DNA of 64,000 nt from Bacillota bacterium (GCA_023390115.1 JAEWDM010000023.1:62001-126000), one strand, 5' to 3'. Positions 42,613-51,979 are shown, counted from the first letter of the stretch. Numbers and translations are program-made. Notes: generated from the letters alone by a model not told the origin.

Positions 42613-43425
42613 CTACGCTTTTAATCCCGTCATGTGTATTCCCTGGATAATCTGCTTCTGGAAGAAAAAGAATATGATCAGTACAGGTATGGTAGCCAGG
42701 CTGGCTGCTGCCATTACAAGGTCCCACTGGTTATACGACTCTCCCGAAAACATTGCAAGACCAACCGGAAGCGTATATATATCAGTCTTATCTACCGCAA
42801 TTACAGGCCATAGAAAAGCGTTCCAATTCCCCAAAAAGGTAAATATGGCCAGCGCAGACATGGCCGGCTTTACCATAGGCATGGCTGCTCTTAGAAATAT
42901 CCCCGGCTCAGTTAGGCCATCTATCCTGCCGGCCTCTAAAATATCGTCGGGCACACCCATAAAAAATTGCCTCATCATAAATATACCAAAGGCTGAGGTG
43001 AGCCCGGGAAAAAGCAATGACCAGTAGCTGTTCAGCCAGCCATAGGTAGTGCTCATCATATACCACGGTATAATCAGCATTTCCGTAGGTATCATAAGTG
43101 TCGATAAAATCATGATAAACAAGAGCTTTTTGCCCCTGAAATGAAGCTTTGAAAACGTATATCCTACCAGGGTATCAAAGCACAGAACCGATACTGTCGT
43201 GATAGTCGCAACAATTATACTGTTTTTAAACCATAACAGAAAATTGGAGTTTTCTATTACATTGATATAGTTCTTCAAAGTAACGGTCTTAGGTATTATC
43301 GAAGGGCTATATATATCCGTTCCGGTTTTTAAAGATGTTGACAGCATCCATAAAAACGGAAATATCATTGTAAATCCAATAACCGTGAGGAAAATATATA
43401 CAAACACTTTATAATATTTATTCAT
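42613..43425 (-). CDS. Sugar ABC transporter permease (MalG/AraQ type)
   Basis: The 270-residue protein has six transmembrane segments and the EAA loop (EAGRIDGLTEPGIFLRAAMPMVKPA), which contacts the ATPase subunit. The N-terminal FVYIFLTVIGFTMIFPFLWMLSTSLK is typical of carbohydrate uptake transporter-1 permeases. It pairs with the permease upstream and the binding protein at 44.6 kb. GGAGGG precedes the ATG. No ATPase gene is nearby. Confidence 0.9.
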   Translation of the reverse strand: MNKYYKVFVYIFLTVIGFTMIFPFLWMLSTSLKTGTDIYSPSIIPKTVTLKNYINVIENSNFLLWFKNSIIVATITTVSVLCFDTLVGYTFSKLHFRGKKLLFIMILSTLMIPTEMLIIPWYMMSTTYGWLNSYWSLLFPGLTSAFGIFMMRQFFMGVPDDILEAGRIDGLTEPGIFLRAAMPMVKPAMSALAIFTFLGNWNAFLWPVIAVDKTDIYTLPVGLAMFSGESYNQWDLVMAAASLATIPVLIIFFFFQKQIIQGIHMTGLKA

Positions 43426-43488
43426 CTTTTCCCTCCTTTTTTAGCATTTATATGCAGGCTGGTGCCCCCGTTTCCGGCGATCATGGCA

Positions 43489-44388
43489 CTAGTAATCGTA
43501 TTTCTTGTCCAGCACCTTCATTTGTATTAGTGATATTATAAGTATAATAACAAACAGAACAACAGTTGCCGCACTTGCGTAGCCCATCTTGTAATTTATA
43601 AATGCAAGCTGGTAAATATAAAGAACAACGCTTATTGTCGAATTTAACGGCCCGCCTGCAATTCCCTGCCCTCCGGAAGTAATATTAAATACCTGTGAGA
43701 ATACCTGCAGCGTTTGTATTGTAGCAATTACCGAGAGATAAACAATAGTAGGATTCAGCATCGGTACAGTTATATTCTTAAACCTTTGCCAGGGTGTAGC
43801 ACCGTCGATCATTGAAGCCTCATAGTAGGTTTGGGGTATCTGCTTTAATCCTGCCAGGAATATTATTGTATAAAACCCCAGCGCCTGCCATATTATATTG
43901 GAAATAACCACATAAATCGCCTGGGATGTACTGTCGAGAAACGGCTGCCTGGCTATCCCAAAAATCCCTATAATGCTGTTAATTACTCCGCCCTGTTTCA
44001 TAAACATCCATCTCCACACCCATGATACCGCAACCACGGATGTCACATAAGGTATAAAAACTACCATTCTGTAAATAGATGCGCCCTTGCTTATGCTGTT
44101 TAGCAATAGTGCTATGCCAAGACTCAGAATCAAGCCTATAGGCACCGAAAACAATATATACTTTCCTGTATTTATCAGTGCCGCTATAAAAACCTCGTCA
44201 TGGAAAAGGCCCTCAAAATTTTTCAAAAAAACAAAGGGCCTGTTTTTTGATAACAAATCCCATTCGTGCAGGCTGACATTAAACGCATATAAAGTGGGAT
44301 AAATTCTTATAATCAGGAAAAACAGCATGGGCGCCGCTATAAATATATATGCCCACATGGCTTGCCTGCCCTTAATTGACAGCTTCAT
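43489..44388 (-). CDS. Sugar ABC transporter permease (MalF/UgpA type)
   Basis: The 299-residue protein has about six transmembrane helices and the EAA loop EASMIDGATPWQRFKNITVPMLNPT. The start at 44388 has GGAGGGAGC before it; a TTG 17 codons earlier would overlap that site. The upstream text ends in the binding protein gene, 163 bases away. It is one half of the membrane channel of the locus B importer. Confidence 0.88.
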   Translation of the reverse strand: MKLSIKGRQAMWAYIFIAAPMLFFLIIRIYPTLYAFNVSLHEWDLLSKNRPFVFLKNFEGLFHDEVFIAALINTGKYILFSVPIGLILSLGIALLLNSISKGASIYRMVVFIPYVTSVVAVSWVWRWMFMKQGGVINSIIGIFGIARQPFLDSTSQAIYVVISNIIWQALGFYTIIFLAGLKQIPQTYYEASMIDGATPWQRFKNITVPMLNPTIVYLSVIATIQTLQVFSQVFNITSGGQGIAGGPLNSTISVVLYIYQLAFINYKMGYASAATVVLFVIILIISLIQMKVLDKKYDY

Positions 44389-44551
44389 CTGCTCCCTCCT
44401 TTTAAGACTTAAGTCTTTAAGGCTTTCATTATTTTCCAATTAATTAACCCCCATGTGCTCAATATGTTAACAAAACACATATCAAGCACATGAAGATATT
44501 TAATATATTTTTAGAGGTTAATTATTATAAAATAATCAAATACTCTAATTT

Positions 44552-45877
44552 CTATTCAGCCCAATACTCATCAAGCAATTTTTGAACCTGAGCGGTTGCT
44601 TCATCAAGGGCCTTTCTAGGATCCATATCATTTAACAGAACCTTGTCTATAGCATCCATAAGAGCTTTTCTGTCTGCATCCTCGTCAACATAGAAGTAAG
44701 AATCGGCAATGGGAAGCTGTTTGATAAAGGGAGCAAGCTTTTCATTCTTAAGAAGCTCCGGATCATCCGCAAACTCCGTGCGCGCGCCTATCTCACCTAT
44801 TTTCTCCGTCCATGTCTTCATGACCTCAGGAGAGGTGAGGTACTCTAAAAATTTAGCCGATGCATCAAGCTTGCTTCCGGTTGCATTGGTAGTGATGCCA
44901 TTTGTCCAAAAAGACCCGAAGGATGTCTCAACACCATTATAAGACGGCAGAACCGTTACTCCATAGTTCAAATCCTGTGCCTGAGATTTAAGAGAGCCCA
45001 AGCGGTATGAGCCGTCAATATGCAAAGCAGCCTTTCCGCTTATGAAAGCAGTAGAGTCATCGGTAAAGAAATCCTTTTCCCCCACCTTTTCAACCTTTGC
45101 AAGATTAACAAGGAATTCAAACGCCTTGTACCCGTTCTCGGAAGCATTCCATTGAACAGTCTTATTATCCTCGCTTATGGGCTGCTGTCCAAACTGCTCA
45201 AGAAGAACAGGGCGGAACCATGCATGCAATTGTCCCGAAGGCTGGAAGGTAAGCCCTTCTACCTCAAGATTTCCGTTTACAACCTTTGTACATTTCTTAG
45301 CGTATTCAACCAGCTCTTCAAGTGTTTGCGGAGGCTTTTCAGGATCAAGCCCATTCTCCTTAAAGATATCCTTGTTCCAGAAAAGGCCCAATGTACGGAC
45401 TGCGGTAGGCACTGTATAGTACTTGCCGTCAAACTTATTCACCTTAACCATAGGAGCAAAGGAGCTCTCTATTTTTTCTGCTGAGAAGGATGCCTGGGGC
45501 AGCTCCTGTAACGTTCCCGACTTAACATATTTCGGCACCCAGCCGTAATAAAGGTTGATTATATCAGGGCCTGTGCCCGCCGAAATAGCAGCAGCCACCT
45601 TCTGCTGGTATGAATCATAAGGGAAGTGCTTCTGCACAACTGTTATGTTTGAATTTTCAGTCTGGAATTCCTTTATCAGTTCATCCATTAAATTTACTTT
45701 TGTCTCATAAAAATACTGCCAGTACTCAATGCTTACCTTTTCACCCTCTGATGATGGTGTTGCGGCTCCCGACTGTTCCGGAGCATTTGCTTCATTCTGC
45801 TGTCCTCCGCAGCCTGTCAGCAGAACAGTAAATATCATACAGGCTGCAATAATAAGAGATATACCTTTTTTACTCAT
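44552..45877 (-). CDS. Sugar-binding lipoprotein, ABC transporter (family 1)
   Basis: The 441-residue solute-binding protein has an N-terminal lipobox (LLTGC, C23 lipidated) and a maltose-binding-like body with SIEYWQYFYETKV, AISAGTGPDIINLYYGWVPKY and LEYLTSPEVMKTWTEKIGEIGARTEF. It captures the substrate at the cell surface for the permeases encoded just downstream. Ligand not predictable; family 1 members bind oligosaccharides or glycosides. AGGAGG precedes the ATG. It is probably transcribed from a promoter in the 175-base gap after the ROK kinase. Confidence 0.92.
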   Translation of the reverse strand: MSKKGISLIIAACMIFTVLLTGCGGQQNEANAPEQSGAATPSSEGEKVSIEYWQYFYETKVNLMDELIKEFQTENSNITVVQKHFPYDSYQQKVAAAISAGTGPDIINLYYGWVPKYVKSGTLQELPQASFSAEKIESSFAPMVKVNKFDGKYYTVPTAVRTLGLFWNKDIFKENGLDPEKPPQTLEELVEYAKKCTKVVNGNLEVEGLTFQPSGQLHAWFRPVLLEQFGQQPISEDNKTVQWNASENGYKAFEFLVNLAKVEKVGEKDFFTDDSTAFISGKAALHIDGSYRLGSLKSQAQDLNYGVTVLPSYNGVETSFGSFWTNGITTNATGSKLDASAKFLEYLTSPEVMKTWTEKIGEIGARTEFADDPELLKNEKLAPFIKQLPIADSYFYVDEDADRKALMDAIDKVLLNDMDPRKALDEATAQVQKLLDEYWAE

Positions 45878-45997
45878 AAGCCCTCCTCTTTCTTTTATAA
45901 ATATTTTTTTTAAGCCTGCAAAACTTTCATAAAATCATTGCCTCCTCTCCCCCCTTCTATATAAAATACCTCCAAAAGCTAATATGTATTAATATTC

Positions 45998-46045
45998 GCA
46001 GCTTTCAAAATGCGACTCCTTTTGCTTTGCCTTTCAGAAAGCTGC
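45998..46045 (-). repeat. Inverted repeat after the ROK kinase gene
   Basis: GCAGCTTTC (45998-46006) and GAAAGCTGC (46037-46045) are exact inverted copies around 30 bases. It lies 8 bases after the kinase stop. There is no T run, so a terminator is doubtful. Confidence 0.35.
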
Positions 46046-46052
46046 TAAATAA

Positions 46053-47027
46053 TTAAACCTTTTTAACGCTCTTATTCTTTAAAGCTGTACTAAGCAGCCA
46101 ATGTTGGTTTGCGTTAGTTCGTATTGATTCCTTACCATCATGCTCATAAAAAAAACTCAGCGCGCTGCCTATAGCTCCCCCGTAAGCTCCAGTCTCTGTG
46201 AGACTTATATTAACTTTTAACGGAATCAATTGCTCTACATTTTTTGTAACTTCATTCAGAAAATCTTCACCTTCCTCAGCCATTCCACCGCCTATCACAA
46301 CAGCCTGCGGGTTAAGGATGCAAAAGACCGAGCTTATTCCCAATCCCAGATACTTATAAACATCATTCACTACTTTTTGCGCCGCCCTGTCTCCCTGTTT
46401 CGCCAGTAGAAACATCTCCTTGCAGTCAACAGACCTATTTGTAATATCGTGATAAATACGGATTGCTGCGGAAGCAGATGCTTTACTCTCAAAGAAACCA
46501 AACTTATTTTCATTTATCGTTTCCTTATATGCTTCAATAGTCAGAGGTAAATACCCAATTTCACCCGCTTCAAAGCTATGCCCTCTGTACAGCTTGCCTC
46601 CTAAAAACAGTCCGCATCCAATTCCCGTTCCGATAGTAATCATCGCAAAGTCGTCAAAAGCCTTTGCAGCACCCAGATGCTTCTCCGCCAAAGTCCATAC
46701 ATTTACGTCATTATCAACAAATGTTTTTATTCGGAATTTTTTCTCTATATGATCCTTAAGAAGGACATCCCTCCAGTTAAAAGCAGGACATACTGTCACT
46801 TTGCCGGTATTGCGCTCAACAGTTCCCGGAACGCCGATACCTATACCGCATATTTCGGCTTTGCTCTCTTTTATTAAGCCTTCTATAATATCATCAATAT
46901 TCTTCAGGTACTGTACTCCGTAATAGTCGCTCTTTCTGGTGCTGGAATATATTATGTTGCCTTGAGCGTCGCAGACTGCAGCCGAAATATTCGTTCCCCC
47001 TATATCTAAACCAATACTTGCCTGCAT
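46053..47027 (-). CDS. ROK-family sugar kinase
   Basis: The 324-residue protein has no DNA-binding domain. It has ATP-binding GLDIGGTNISAAV, the catalytic region FVDNDVNVWTLAEKHLG and ITIGTGIGCGLFLGG, so it is a likely kinase of a sugar or N-acylated amino sugar. It lacks the Zn motif CxCGxxGC (AGEIGYLPLTIEAYK follows and then FGFFESKASASAA), like the ROK repressor of the same locus. A xylO-like operator lies 19 bases upstream. Between it and the permeases downstream lies the binding protein gene. Confidence 0.82.
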   Translation of the reverse strand: MQASIGLDIGGTNISAAVCDAQGNIIYSSTRKSDYYGVQYLKNIDDIIEGLIKESKAEICGIGIGVPGTVERNTGKVTVCPAFNWRDVLLKDHIEKKFRIKTFVDNDVNVWTLAEKHLGAAKAFDDFAMITIGTGIGCGLFLGGKLYRGHSFEAGEIGYLPLTIEAYKETINENKFGFFESKASASAAIRIYHDITNRSVDCKEMFLLAKQGDRAAQKVVNDVYKYLGLGISSVFCILNPQAVVIGGGMAEEGEDFLNEVTKNVEQLIPLKVNISLTETGAYGGAIGSALSFFYEHDGKESIRTNANQHWLLSTALKNKSVKKV

Positions 47028-47045
47028 ATGTCACCTCCTAACTTT

Positions 47046-47068
47046 GTTAGTTTTGAATCCTAACTAAC
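47046..47068. promoter_or_regulatory. xylO-like operator before the ROK kinase gene
   Basis: GTTAGTT and AACTAAC (47046-47052 and 47062-47068) flank 9 bases. A further AGTTAG-type half-site lies just beside it. The half-sites resemble Bacillus xylO (TTAGTTTG...CAAACTAA). A ROK repressor, possibly that at 39.2 kb or 5.8 kb, may bind here. Confidence 0.6.
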
Positions 47069-47152
47069 TTGATAAAAAAATTATGCCATAACATATTCCT
47101 ATTGTCAATATAAATTTTAAAATTAAAATGAATAAAGGGCTATCATAAGCCC

Positions 47153-48049
47153 TCATTCTTTAACGCTGCCGATTGTAATACCTGTAACAAAATATCTCTG
47201 TAAAAACGGATAGACCAGCATAATAGGAAGTATTCCTATACATATTTGGGCACTGACAATTGTCTTGTTGGATATTTTGCTCAGCATATCCAATGAAAAA
47301 AGTGATGTTACCTGTGTGTTCATTAATACCGACAGCCCTGTCACCATGACCTGAAGGTAGGACTGCAGAGGGTAGTTTAGCGGAGTATTCATATAAATGA
47401 CCCCATCAAACCAGGAATTCCAGTGAGTAACTGTTGAAAAAAGTGTAATGGTTGCAATAACAGGCGCAGATGTCGGTAAATAAATATACCCAAGCACCTG
47501 AAAATGGTTCGCTCCATCTACAAACGCCGATTCCGACATAGGCTTCGGAAGATTCCTGAAAAAGTTGAGCAAGAGCAGTATGTTAAAAACATTAACTCCC
47601 GTAGGCAATACAAGAGCCCATATGGTATCCATCATTTTAAGCTCATTTATCAGAAAATATGAAGGGATAAGTCCGCCATTGAAAAACATGGTGAAGGCGA
47701 AAATCCATACATAAAGTGTTCTCATCCGAAACTTTTGATTACTAAGAGACAGAGGATAAGCCGCCAGAATGCACAGCACGAGCGAAAGCGGCACCCCTAT
47801 GGCAATCCTTAACAGGCTTATGCCTATACTCCTTATAAAATTGTCATTTGAAAACAGAACTTGATATGAGTAAAAATTAAGGTCAACGGGAATAAGTCCG
47901 ACAACACCTCTTTCAGTAGCCATCTTGCTGCTGAAGGATAATGCTATAATATGCAAAATAGGCAGCAGGCAGGATAATGCCCCCACAATTAAAATTATAT
48001 AAATAATTACACGCACAGGACGGGTTAAGCTTGATTTAAAGTTTGTCAT
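47153..48049 (-). CDS. Sugar ABC transporter permease (LplC/AraQ-like)
   Basis: The 298-residue protein has six transmembrane segments with the EAA-type loop ESAFVDGANHFQVLGYIYLPTSAPVIATIT and the NGGLIPSYFLINELKMMDTIW stretch that marks the LplC permeases. It pairs with the LplB-type permease upstream and the LplA-like binding protein at 49.1 kb. GAGGAG precedes the ATG. The operon continues to no ATPase, so the transporter probably shares an MsmX-like ATPase encoded elsewhere. Confidence 0.9.
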   Translation of the reverse strand: MTNFKSSLTRPVRVIIYIILIVGALSCLLPILHIIALSFSSKMATERGVVGLIPVDLNFYSYQVLFSNDNFIRSIGISLLRIAIGVPLSLVLCILAAYPLSLSNQKFRMRTLYVWIFAFTMFFNGGLIPSYFLINELKMMDTIWALVLPTGVNVFNILLLLNFFRNLPKPMSESAFVDGANHFQVLGYIYLPTSAPVIATITLFSTVTHWNSWFDGVIYMNTPLNYPLQSYLQVMVTGLSVLMNTQVTSLFSLDMLSKISNKTIVSAQICIGILPIMLVYPFLQRYFVTGITIGSVKE

Positions 48050-48093
48050 TTTATATCTCCTCTTTTACAATAAATACTCTTTTTCCCGGACAA

Positions 48094-49035
48094 TTAAAAT
48101 ATCCTGTAGTCACCGTACTTATATGCCAGATAGTATGACGAGCCTATCAAAAAGAATGATATCAGGGATTTCATCAGTCCGATTGCCGTAGAAAAACTGT
48201 ATTGCGCACCCAGAAGCCCTATTCTATAGACATAGGTGTCAATTATATCCCCGGTTGCATATACCTGAGGAGAATAAAGCATTAATATCTGTTCAAACCC
48301 CGCATTTAAAATATTGCCTATGGACAGGGTAGCCATCAGTATGATTATTGGCAGCATTCCCGGAAGTGTTATATGCCATACCTGTTGGCTCCATTTGGCA
48401 CCGTCTAGCTGGGATGCTTCATAAAGCTCCTGGCTTATATTGGTGATTGCCGCAAGATACAGCACAGTTCCAAAACCAAATCCTTTCCATACGTCTGTAA
48501 ATATAACTGTCCATGGAAATATGCTTTTATCCCCCAGGAAGTATATTGGCTCAAATCCCATGGATGAAATACCGTTGTTTATCAATCCCGAAAGAGAGGT
48601 AATTTCTATCAGTATACCTCCAATCAACACCCACGACAAAAAGTTAGGAATATATACCAGGGTCTGAACAGCCTTTTTAAACTTCCGGTTTGTTACCTCA
48701 TTAATCAAAATGGCAAAGAATACAGGAACAACCAGTCCCAGAATAATTTTGCCCAAGGCAATCAATACAGTATTCCTTAAGACACGGAATGTATCGGGCA
48801 TCTGCAGCGCAGATGCAAAATTAGATAATCCCACCCATTGCTGTGGACCAAAAAAACCCTTCGCCGGTATAAAGTTCTGGAATGCAATTATATTGCCATA
48901 CATAGGAATATACGCAAATACTATTAGAAACAGTAATGCAGGCAAAATCATGGCATGCAGCTGCCAGTTGCTGTTATCCCCTTTTCTCTTATGTTTTTTT
49001 ATCTTATCGTCTTTTATAACCACAGAATTATCCAA
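48094..49035 (-). CDS. Sugar ABC transporter permease (LplB-like)
   Basis: The 313-residue protein has six transmembrane helices. The PAKGFFGPQQWVGLSNF and NEVTNRKFKKAVQTLVYIPNFLSWV segments are typical of LplB-family permeases; the EAA loop is EASQLDGAKWSQQVWHITLPGM. Start: a TTG with AAGGGGG 8 bases upstream; the first in-frame ATG falls within the first helix. It follows the binding protein gene with a stem-loop in between. Confidence 0.88.
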   Translation of the reverse strand: MDNSVVIKDDKIKKHKRKGDNSNWQLHAMILPALLFLIVFAYIPMYGNIIAFQNFIPAKGFFGPQQWVGLSNFASALQMPDTFRVLRNTVLIALGKIILGLVVPVFFAILINEVTNRKFKKAVQTLVYIPNFLSWVLIGGILIEITSLSGLINNGISSMGFEPIYFLGDKSIFPWTVIFTDVWKGFGFGTVLYLAAITNISQELYEASQLDGAKWSQQVWHITLPGMLPIIILMATLSIGNILNAGFEQILMLYSPQVYATGDIIDTYVYRIGLLGAQYSFSTAIGLMKSLISFFLIGSSYYLAYKYGDYRIF

Positions 49036-49096
49036 ATTATTTACCCCCTTGCATTTACGCTTAACAGGCTATCGCGGCTGTTAGCTTAAAGAAACC

Positions 49097-49122
49097 GAAT
49101 GAAAGCGCTGGTGCTTTCATTC
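49097..49122 (-). promoter_or_regulatory. Intercistronic stem-loop after the LplA-like gene
   Basis: GAATGAAAGC (49097-49106) and GCTTTCATTC (49113-49122) form 10 pairs with a 6-base loop. It lies 27 bases past the binding-protein stop and before the permease genes, a usual place for a stem-loop that gives the binding protein a higher mRNA level. Confidence 0.6.
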
Positions 49123-49148
49123 AGTCTCCTTTTATTTACTTGAATGAG

Positions 49149-50870
49149 CTACTTGGCATAAACGGAATACCATTCATTAATTTCCTCTAATGCATCATTT
49201 CCGCCGACTGTTTTCCACTCCTCTATCGCCGCATCAATGCTGTTCACATCCTGTCCCTGGATAATGTTAGTCACAGCCTCAAGTAAAATGTTATTCGCTG
49301 CCGCAAGCTTTCTTTCGGTTTCGCTGGATAAAGCCCCCACAAATTTATTGTCTATAATTCTGTCGTCATAGGAATAATTATTAATCACCTGCATAGAGCC
49401 ATCCGATTTATAGATAAAATCCCACATCCATTGAGACATGTCGCCGTCTTTGAATTTCTGTCCGTTTGCTATTACGGTTCTTACCTCAGGATGAGTCTGA
49501 TCAAGGGTTTTCTTGCCGTCAAAATAGGCCACGTAATCGTCCGATCCCTCTCCTCCTGCCGCGCAGAACCAGTCGGAACCGAAATGCAGCGGCTCAAGCG
49601 CTCTTATTTCATTGCCGTTTGCGTCTATATTGAACTTCTGGTTGAATTCAGCTTTGTACCCTTCAACCGGATCCTCCAAATACCTTATCTCAATAGACCG
49701 GTTGAGCAACGGCATCAAGGCCTCAGGATTTTTGCAGCTTGCACTGACTACATAATACTGGCATCCTCCCTTAGCCTGCACCTTTGTCGGCTGATTATCA
49801 TTGGAAAGAAGAGGATATGCTTTCCATTCGGCATTTTTATCATTGTCCATGGTTTTCTGCAAATATACAATCGGCTCATAGAAATACCCGTACCATATTC
49901 CTATCTTACCGTTGGAAAACAGCTCGTTGAGCTTGTTTGCGTCAATTGAGGCATAATCTCTTGCAATTGTCCCGTCAGAGTACAGGCTTTGCAAATCAGT
50001 CAGGGCATTTTTTATTCCCGGCAATATGGCCCCGGATGTTATTTTGCCGTCCGTACCATCGACATATATGCCTGGATATACATGATAGCTGTTGTAGAAG
50101 CCCACCATTTCATTGGCAAAAAGGCTGTCCTTTGCAATATATATGCCGACGGTATCGTCGATTCCATTTTTATCCGGATCCTGCTTAACAAACGCTCTGG
50201 CTGTCGAAATAACATCCTTTACCGTTTTGGGTTCGGGAAGGTTTAAGGCCTTCAGCCAATCCTGGCGGATAAACAGCATGGGGCTTGCCGATATACTCGT
50301 GGTGGCATGAGGAATGCCGTACAGCTTTCCATCTCTTTGCGCCAGAGTTAAATCAAGCTCAGTGCTCTTTGCCACATATTTTTTAAGGAAGGAATCATCC
50401 GCAGTATTTTCATAAGCGGTTGAAAGATCGGCCAGCATTCCTCCGTCAATGAGCTTATTTAAGTCAGCCAGCTTTTTTACACTGAAGACATCCGGCAGAT
50501 CCCCCGAGGCAAGCATCAGGTTGAATTTTGTATCATATTGAGATTCGTCAACCATCCACTTATACTTTATGTTAATCCCGAATTTCTCTTTGAATTCTGT
50601 CATCCATACATTGTCCTCATAGCTTTTATTAACATCGTCAAACTTAAACGGGGATGATGCTATATAGGATTTTATTGTTGTAAGGGTTATTTCAGGATCA
50701 TACTTGATTGTTAATGGATCTGCTGCTGTTTTGGTAGCCGGACTGTCAGCCTCCCCTGTGCCGGAATCTCCGGCTGTATCATTCGTATTCCCCGAACATC
50801 CGGTAAATAAAATGCTTGTAAGCAATACCAATACTGTGAGTAAAGAGATCAGGCCAAGATACTTTCTCAT
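49149..50870 (-). CDS. Extracellular solute-binding lipoprotein (LplA-like)
   Basis: The 573-residue protein has a signal with lipobox (LFTGC, C25), then a long binding-protein body typical of the LplA/YtcQ family: VWMTEFKEKFGINIKYKWMVDESQYDTKFNLMLASGDLPDVF would cover about 65-110, followed by FIRQDWLKALNLPEPKTVKD and DPDKNGIDDTVGIYIAKD. It binds a complex glycan-derived ligand for the two permeases downstream. GGAGG precedes the ATG. The LacI regulator gene lies 56 bases before it on the same strand. Confidence 0.9.
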   Translation of the reverse strand: MRKYLGLISLLTVLVLLTSILFTGCSGNTNDTAGDSGTGEADSPATKTAADPLTIKYDPEITLTTIKSYIASSPFKFDDVNKSYEDNVWMTEFKEKFGINIKYKWMVDESQYDTKFNLMLASGDLPDVFSVKKLADLNKLIDGGMLADLSTAYENTADDSFLKKYVAKSTELDLTLAQRDGKLYGIPHATTSISASPMLFIRQDWLKALNLPEPKTVKDVISTARAFVKQDPDKNGIDDTVGIYIAKDSLFANEMVGFYNSYHVYPGIYVDGTDGKITSGAILPGIKNALTDLQSLYSDGTIARDYASIDANKLNELFSNGKIGIWYGYFYEPIVYLQKTMDNDKNAEWKAYPLLSNDNQPTKVQAKGGCQYYVVSASCKNPEALMPLLNRSIEIRYLEDPVEGYKAEFNQKFNIDANGNEIRALEPLHFGSDWFCAAGGEGSDDYVAYFDGKKTLDQTHPEVRTVIANGQKFKDGDMSQWMWDFIYKSDGSMQVINNYSYDDRIIDNKFVGALSSETERKLAAANNILLEAVTNIIQGQDVNSIDAAIEEWKTVGGNDALEEINEWYSVYAK

Positions 50871-50926
50871 ACCAAATTCCTCCCGTAATTTTTATTCATA
50901 ACAGTTGTTCCGGTTGTTTATAGAAA

Positions 50927-51979
50927 TTACCATCCGTTTAAGTTCCACGAGCTGTTTGAATTTAAGTCTGACGAGCATCTTATATTTAAGCCGATATCAA
51001 GGATGTGGTGTTCCGGAGTCAAGCCGGGATTTCTCATGCTTTGAATAAGGGATTCTGCCGCCACTGCCCCCATATCATATTTTGAAAAGCTTATGCTGGT
51101 CAATGCAGGCTCTATAAGAGTTGCCACCGATATGTCGTCAAATCCGGCAACGGCAATATCCTGAGGTATTTTAAGGCCCGCTTCCTTTATAGCCTTCATG
51201 GCTCCTATGGCCTCCTGATCATTTCCCGCAAAAACCCCTGTGAATTGCACGCCCTGATTCAGCAGCTCCTTCATTGCGTTATACCCGCTTAAAGGGGAAA
51301 AATCGCCGTTTTTGATTAGGCCTTCATTGTAATCCAGTCCATACTCCTGCAGTGCCTTCCTGTAGCCCGATATTCTGTCCAGAGACATGGGATACCCCGT
51401 ATGACCCGTTATATGAGCTATTGACCTATGCCCTAAATCCGCAAGATGCCGGGTGACAAGGTACCCTCCGTGTTCGTTGTCCACTGTCACCGAGCCTATA
51501 CTGCCGGTGTGCAGGTTTCTTTCCAGAGACACAACAGGGATGTTATGCTTCTGTATTATTTTGTCTGTAAGAAAACGGATATAGCCCGAGCCGTTTTTAA
51601 TGTCGGCACTGGAATCAACAATAATTCCTTCGACAAAATATTGGGCAAGCATCTCCATGTACTTTTTCTCTTTGCTTATATTCTGATGGGAATTGAAGTA
51701 AATAATGCTATACCCGTGCTTATAAGCAGTATTCTCAATTCCATTCAAGAGTTGAGGAAAAAATATACTGGCAATGTTGGGCAGGATTACTCCTATGCTT
51801 CCCGATTTGCGATTCTTTAAGCTTCGCGCCACAGGGCTTGTCTGATAGTCCAGCTTTTTAATGGCATCCTCTACGCGTTTTTTCAGCTCATCACTCACGC
51901 TTTTATTGTTATTGATGACACTTGATACCGTAGAGATTGATACATTCGCAAGCTTTGCAACATCCTTGATATTCGCCAT
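50927..51979 (-). CDS. LacI-family transcriptional regulator
   Basis: The 350-residue protein has an N-terminal LacI HTH (IKDVAKLANVSISTVSSVINN, residues 3-25) with hinge PVARSLKNRKSGSIG and a periplasmic-binding-like sensor domain (FPQLLNGIENTAYKHGYSII, AITGHTGYPMSLDRISGYRKAL, VAGFDDISVATLIEP). It probably represses locus A through the GCGAAACGTTTCGC-type sites. The C-terminal segment SSDLNSNSSWNLNGW is repeated in a degraded form at 57.03-57.15 kb. GGGGGAGC precedes the ATG. Confidence 0.9.
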   Translation of the reverse strand: MANIKDVAKLANVSISTVSSVINNNKSVSDELKKRVEDAIKKLDYQTSPVARSLKNRKSGSIGVILPNIASIFFPQLLNGIENTAYKHGYSIIYFNSHQNISKEKKYMEMLAQYFVEGIIVDSSADIKNGSGYIRFLTDKIIQKHNIPVVSLERNLHTGSIGSVTVDNEHGGYLVTRHLADLGHRSIAHITGHTGYPMSLDRISGYRKALQEYGLDYNEGLIKNGDFSPLSGYNAMKELLNQGVQFTGVFAGNDQEAIGAMKAIKEAGLKIPQDIAVAGFDDISVATLIEPALTSISFSKYDMGAVAAESLIQSMRNPGLTPEHHILDIGLNIRCSSDLNSNSSWNLNGW

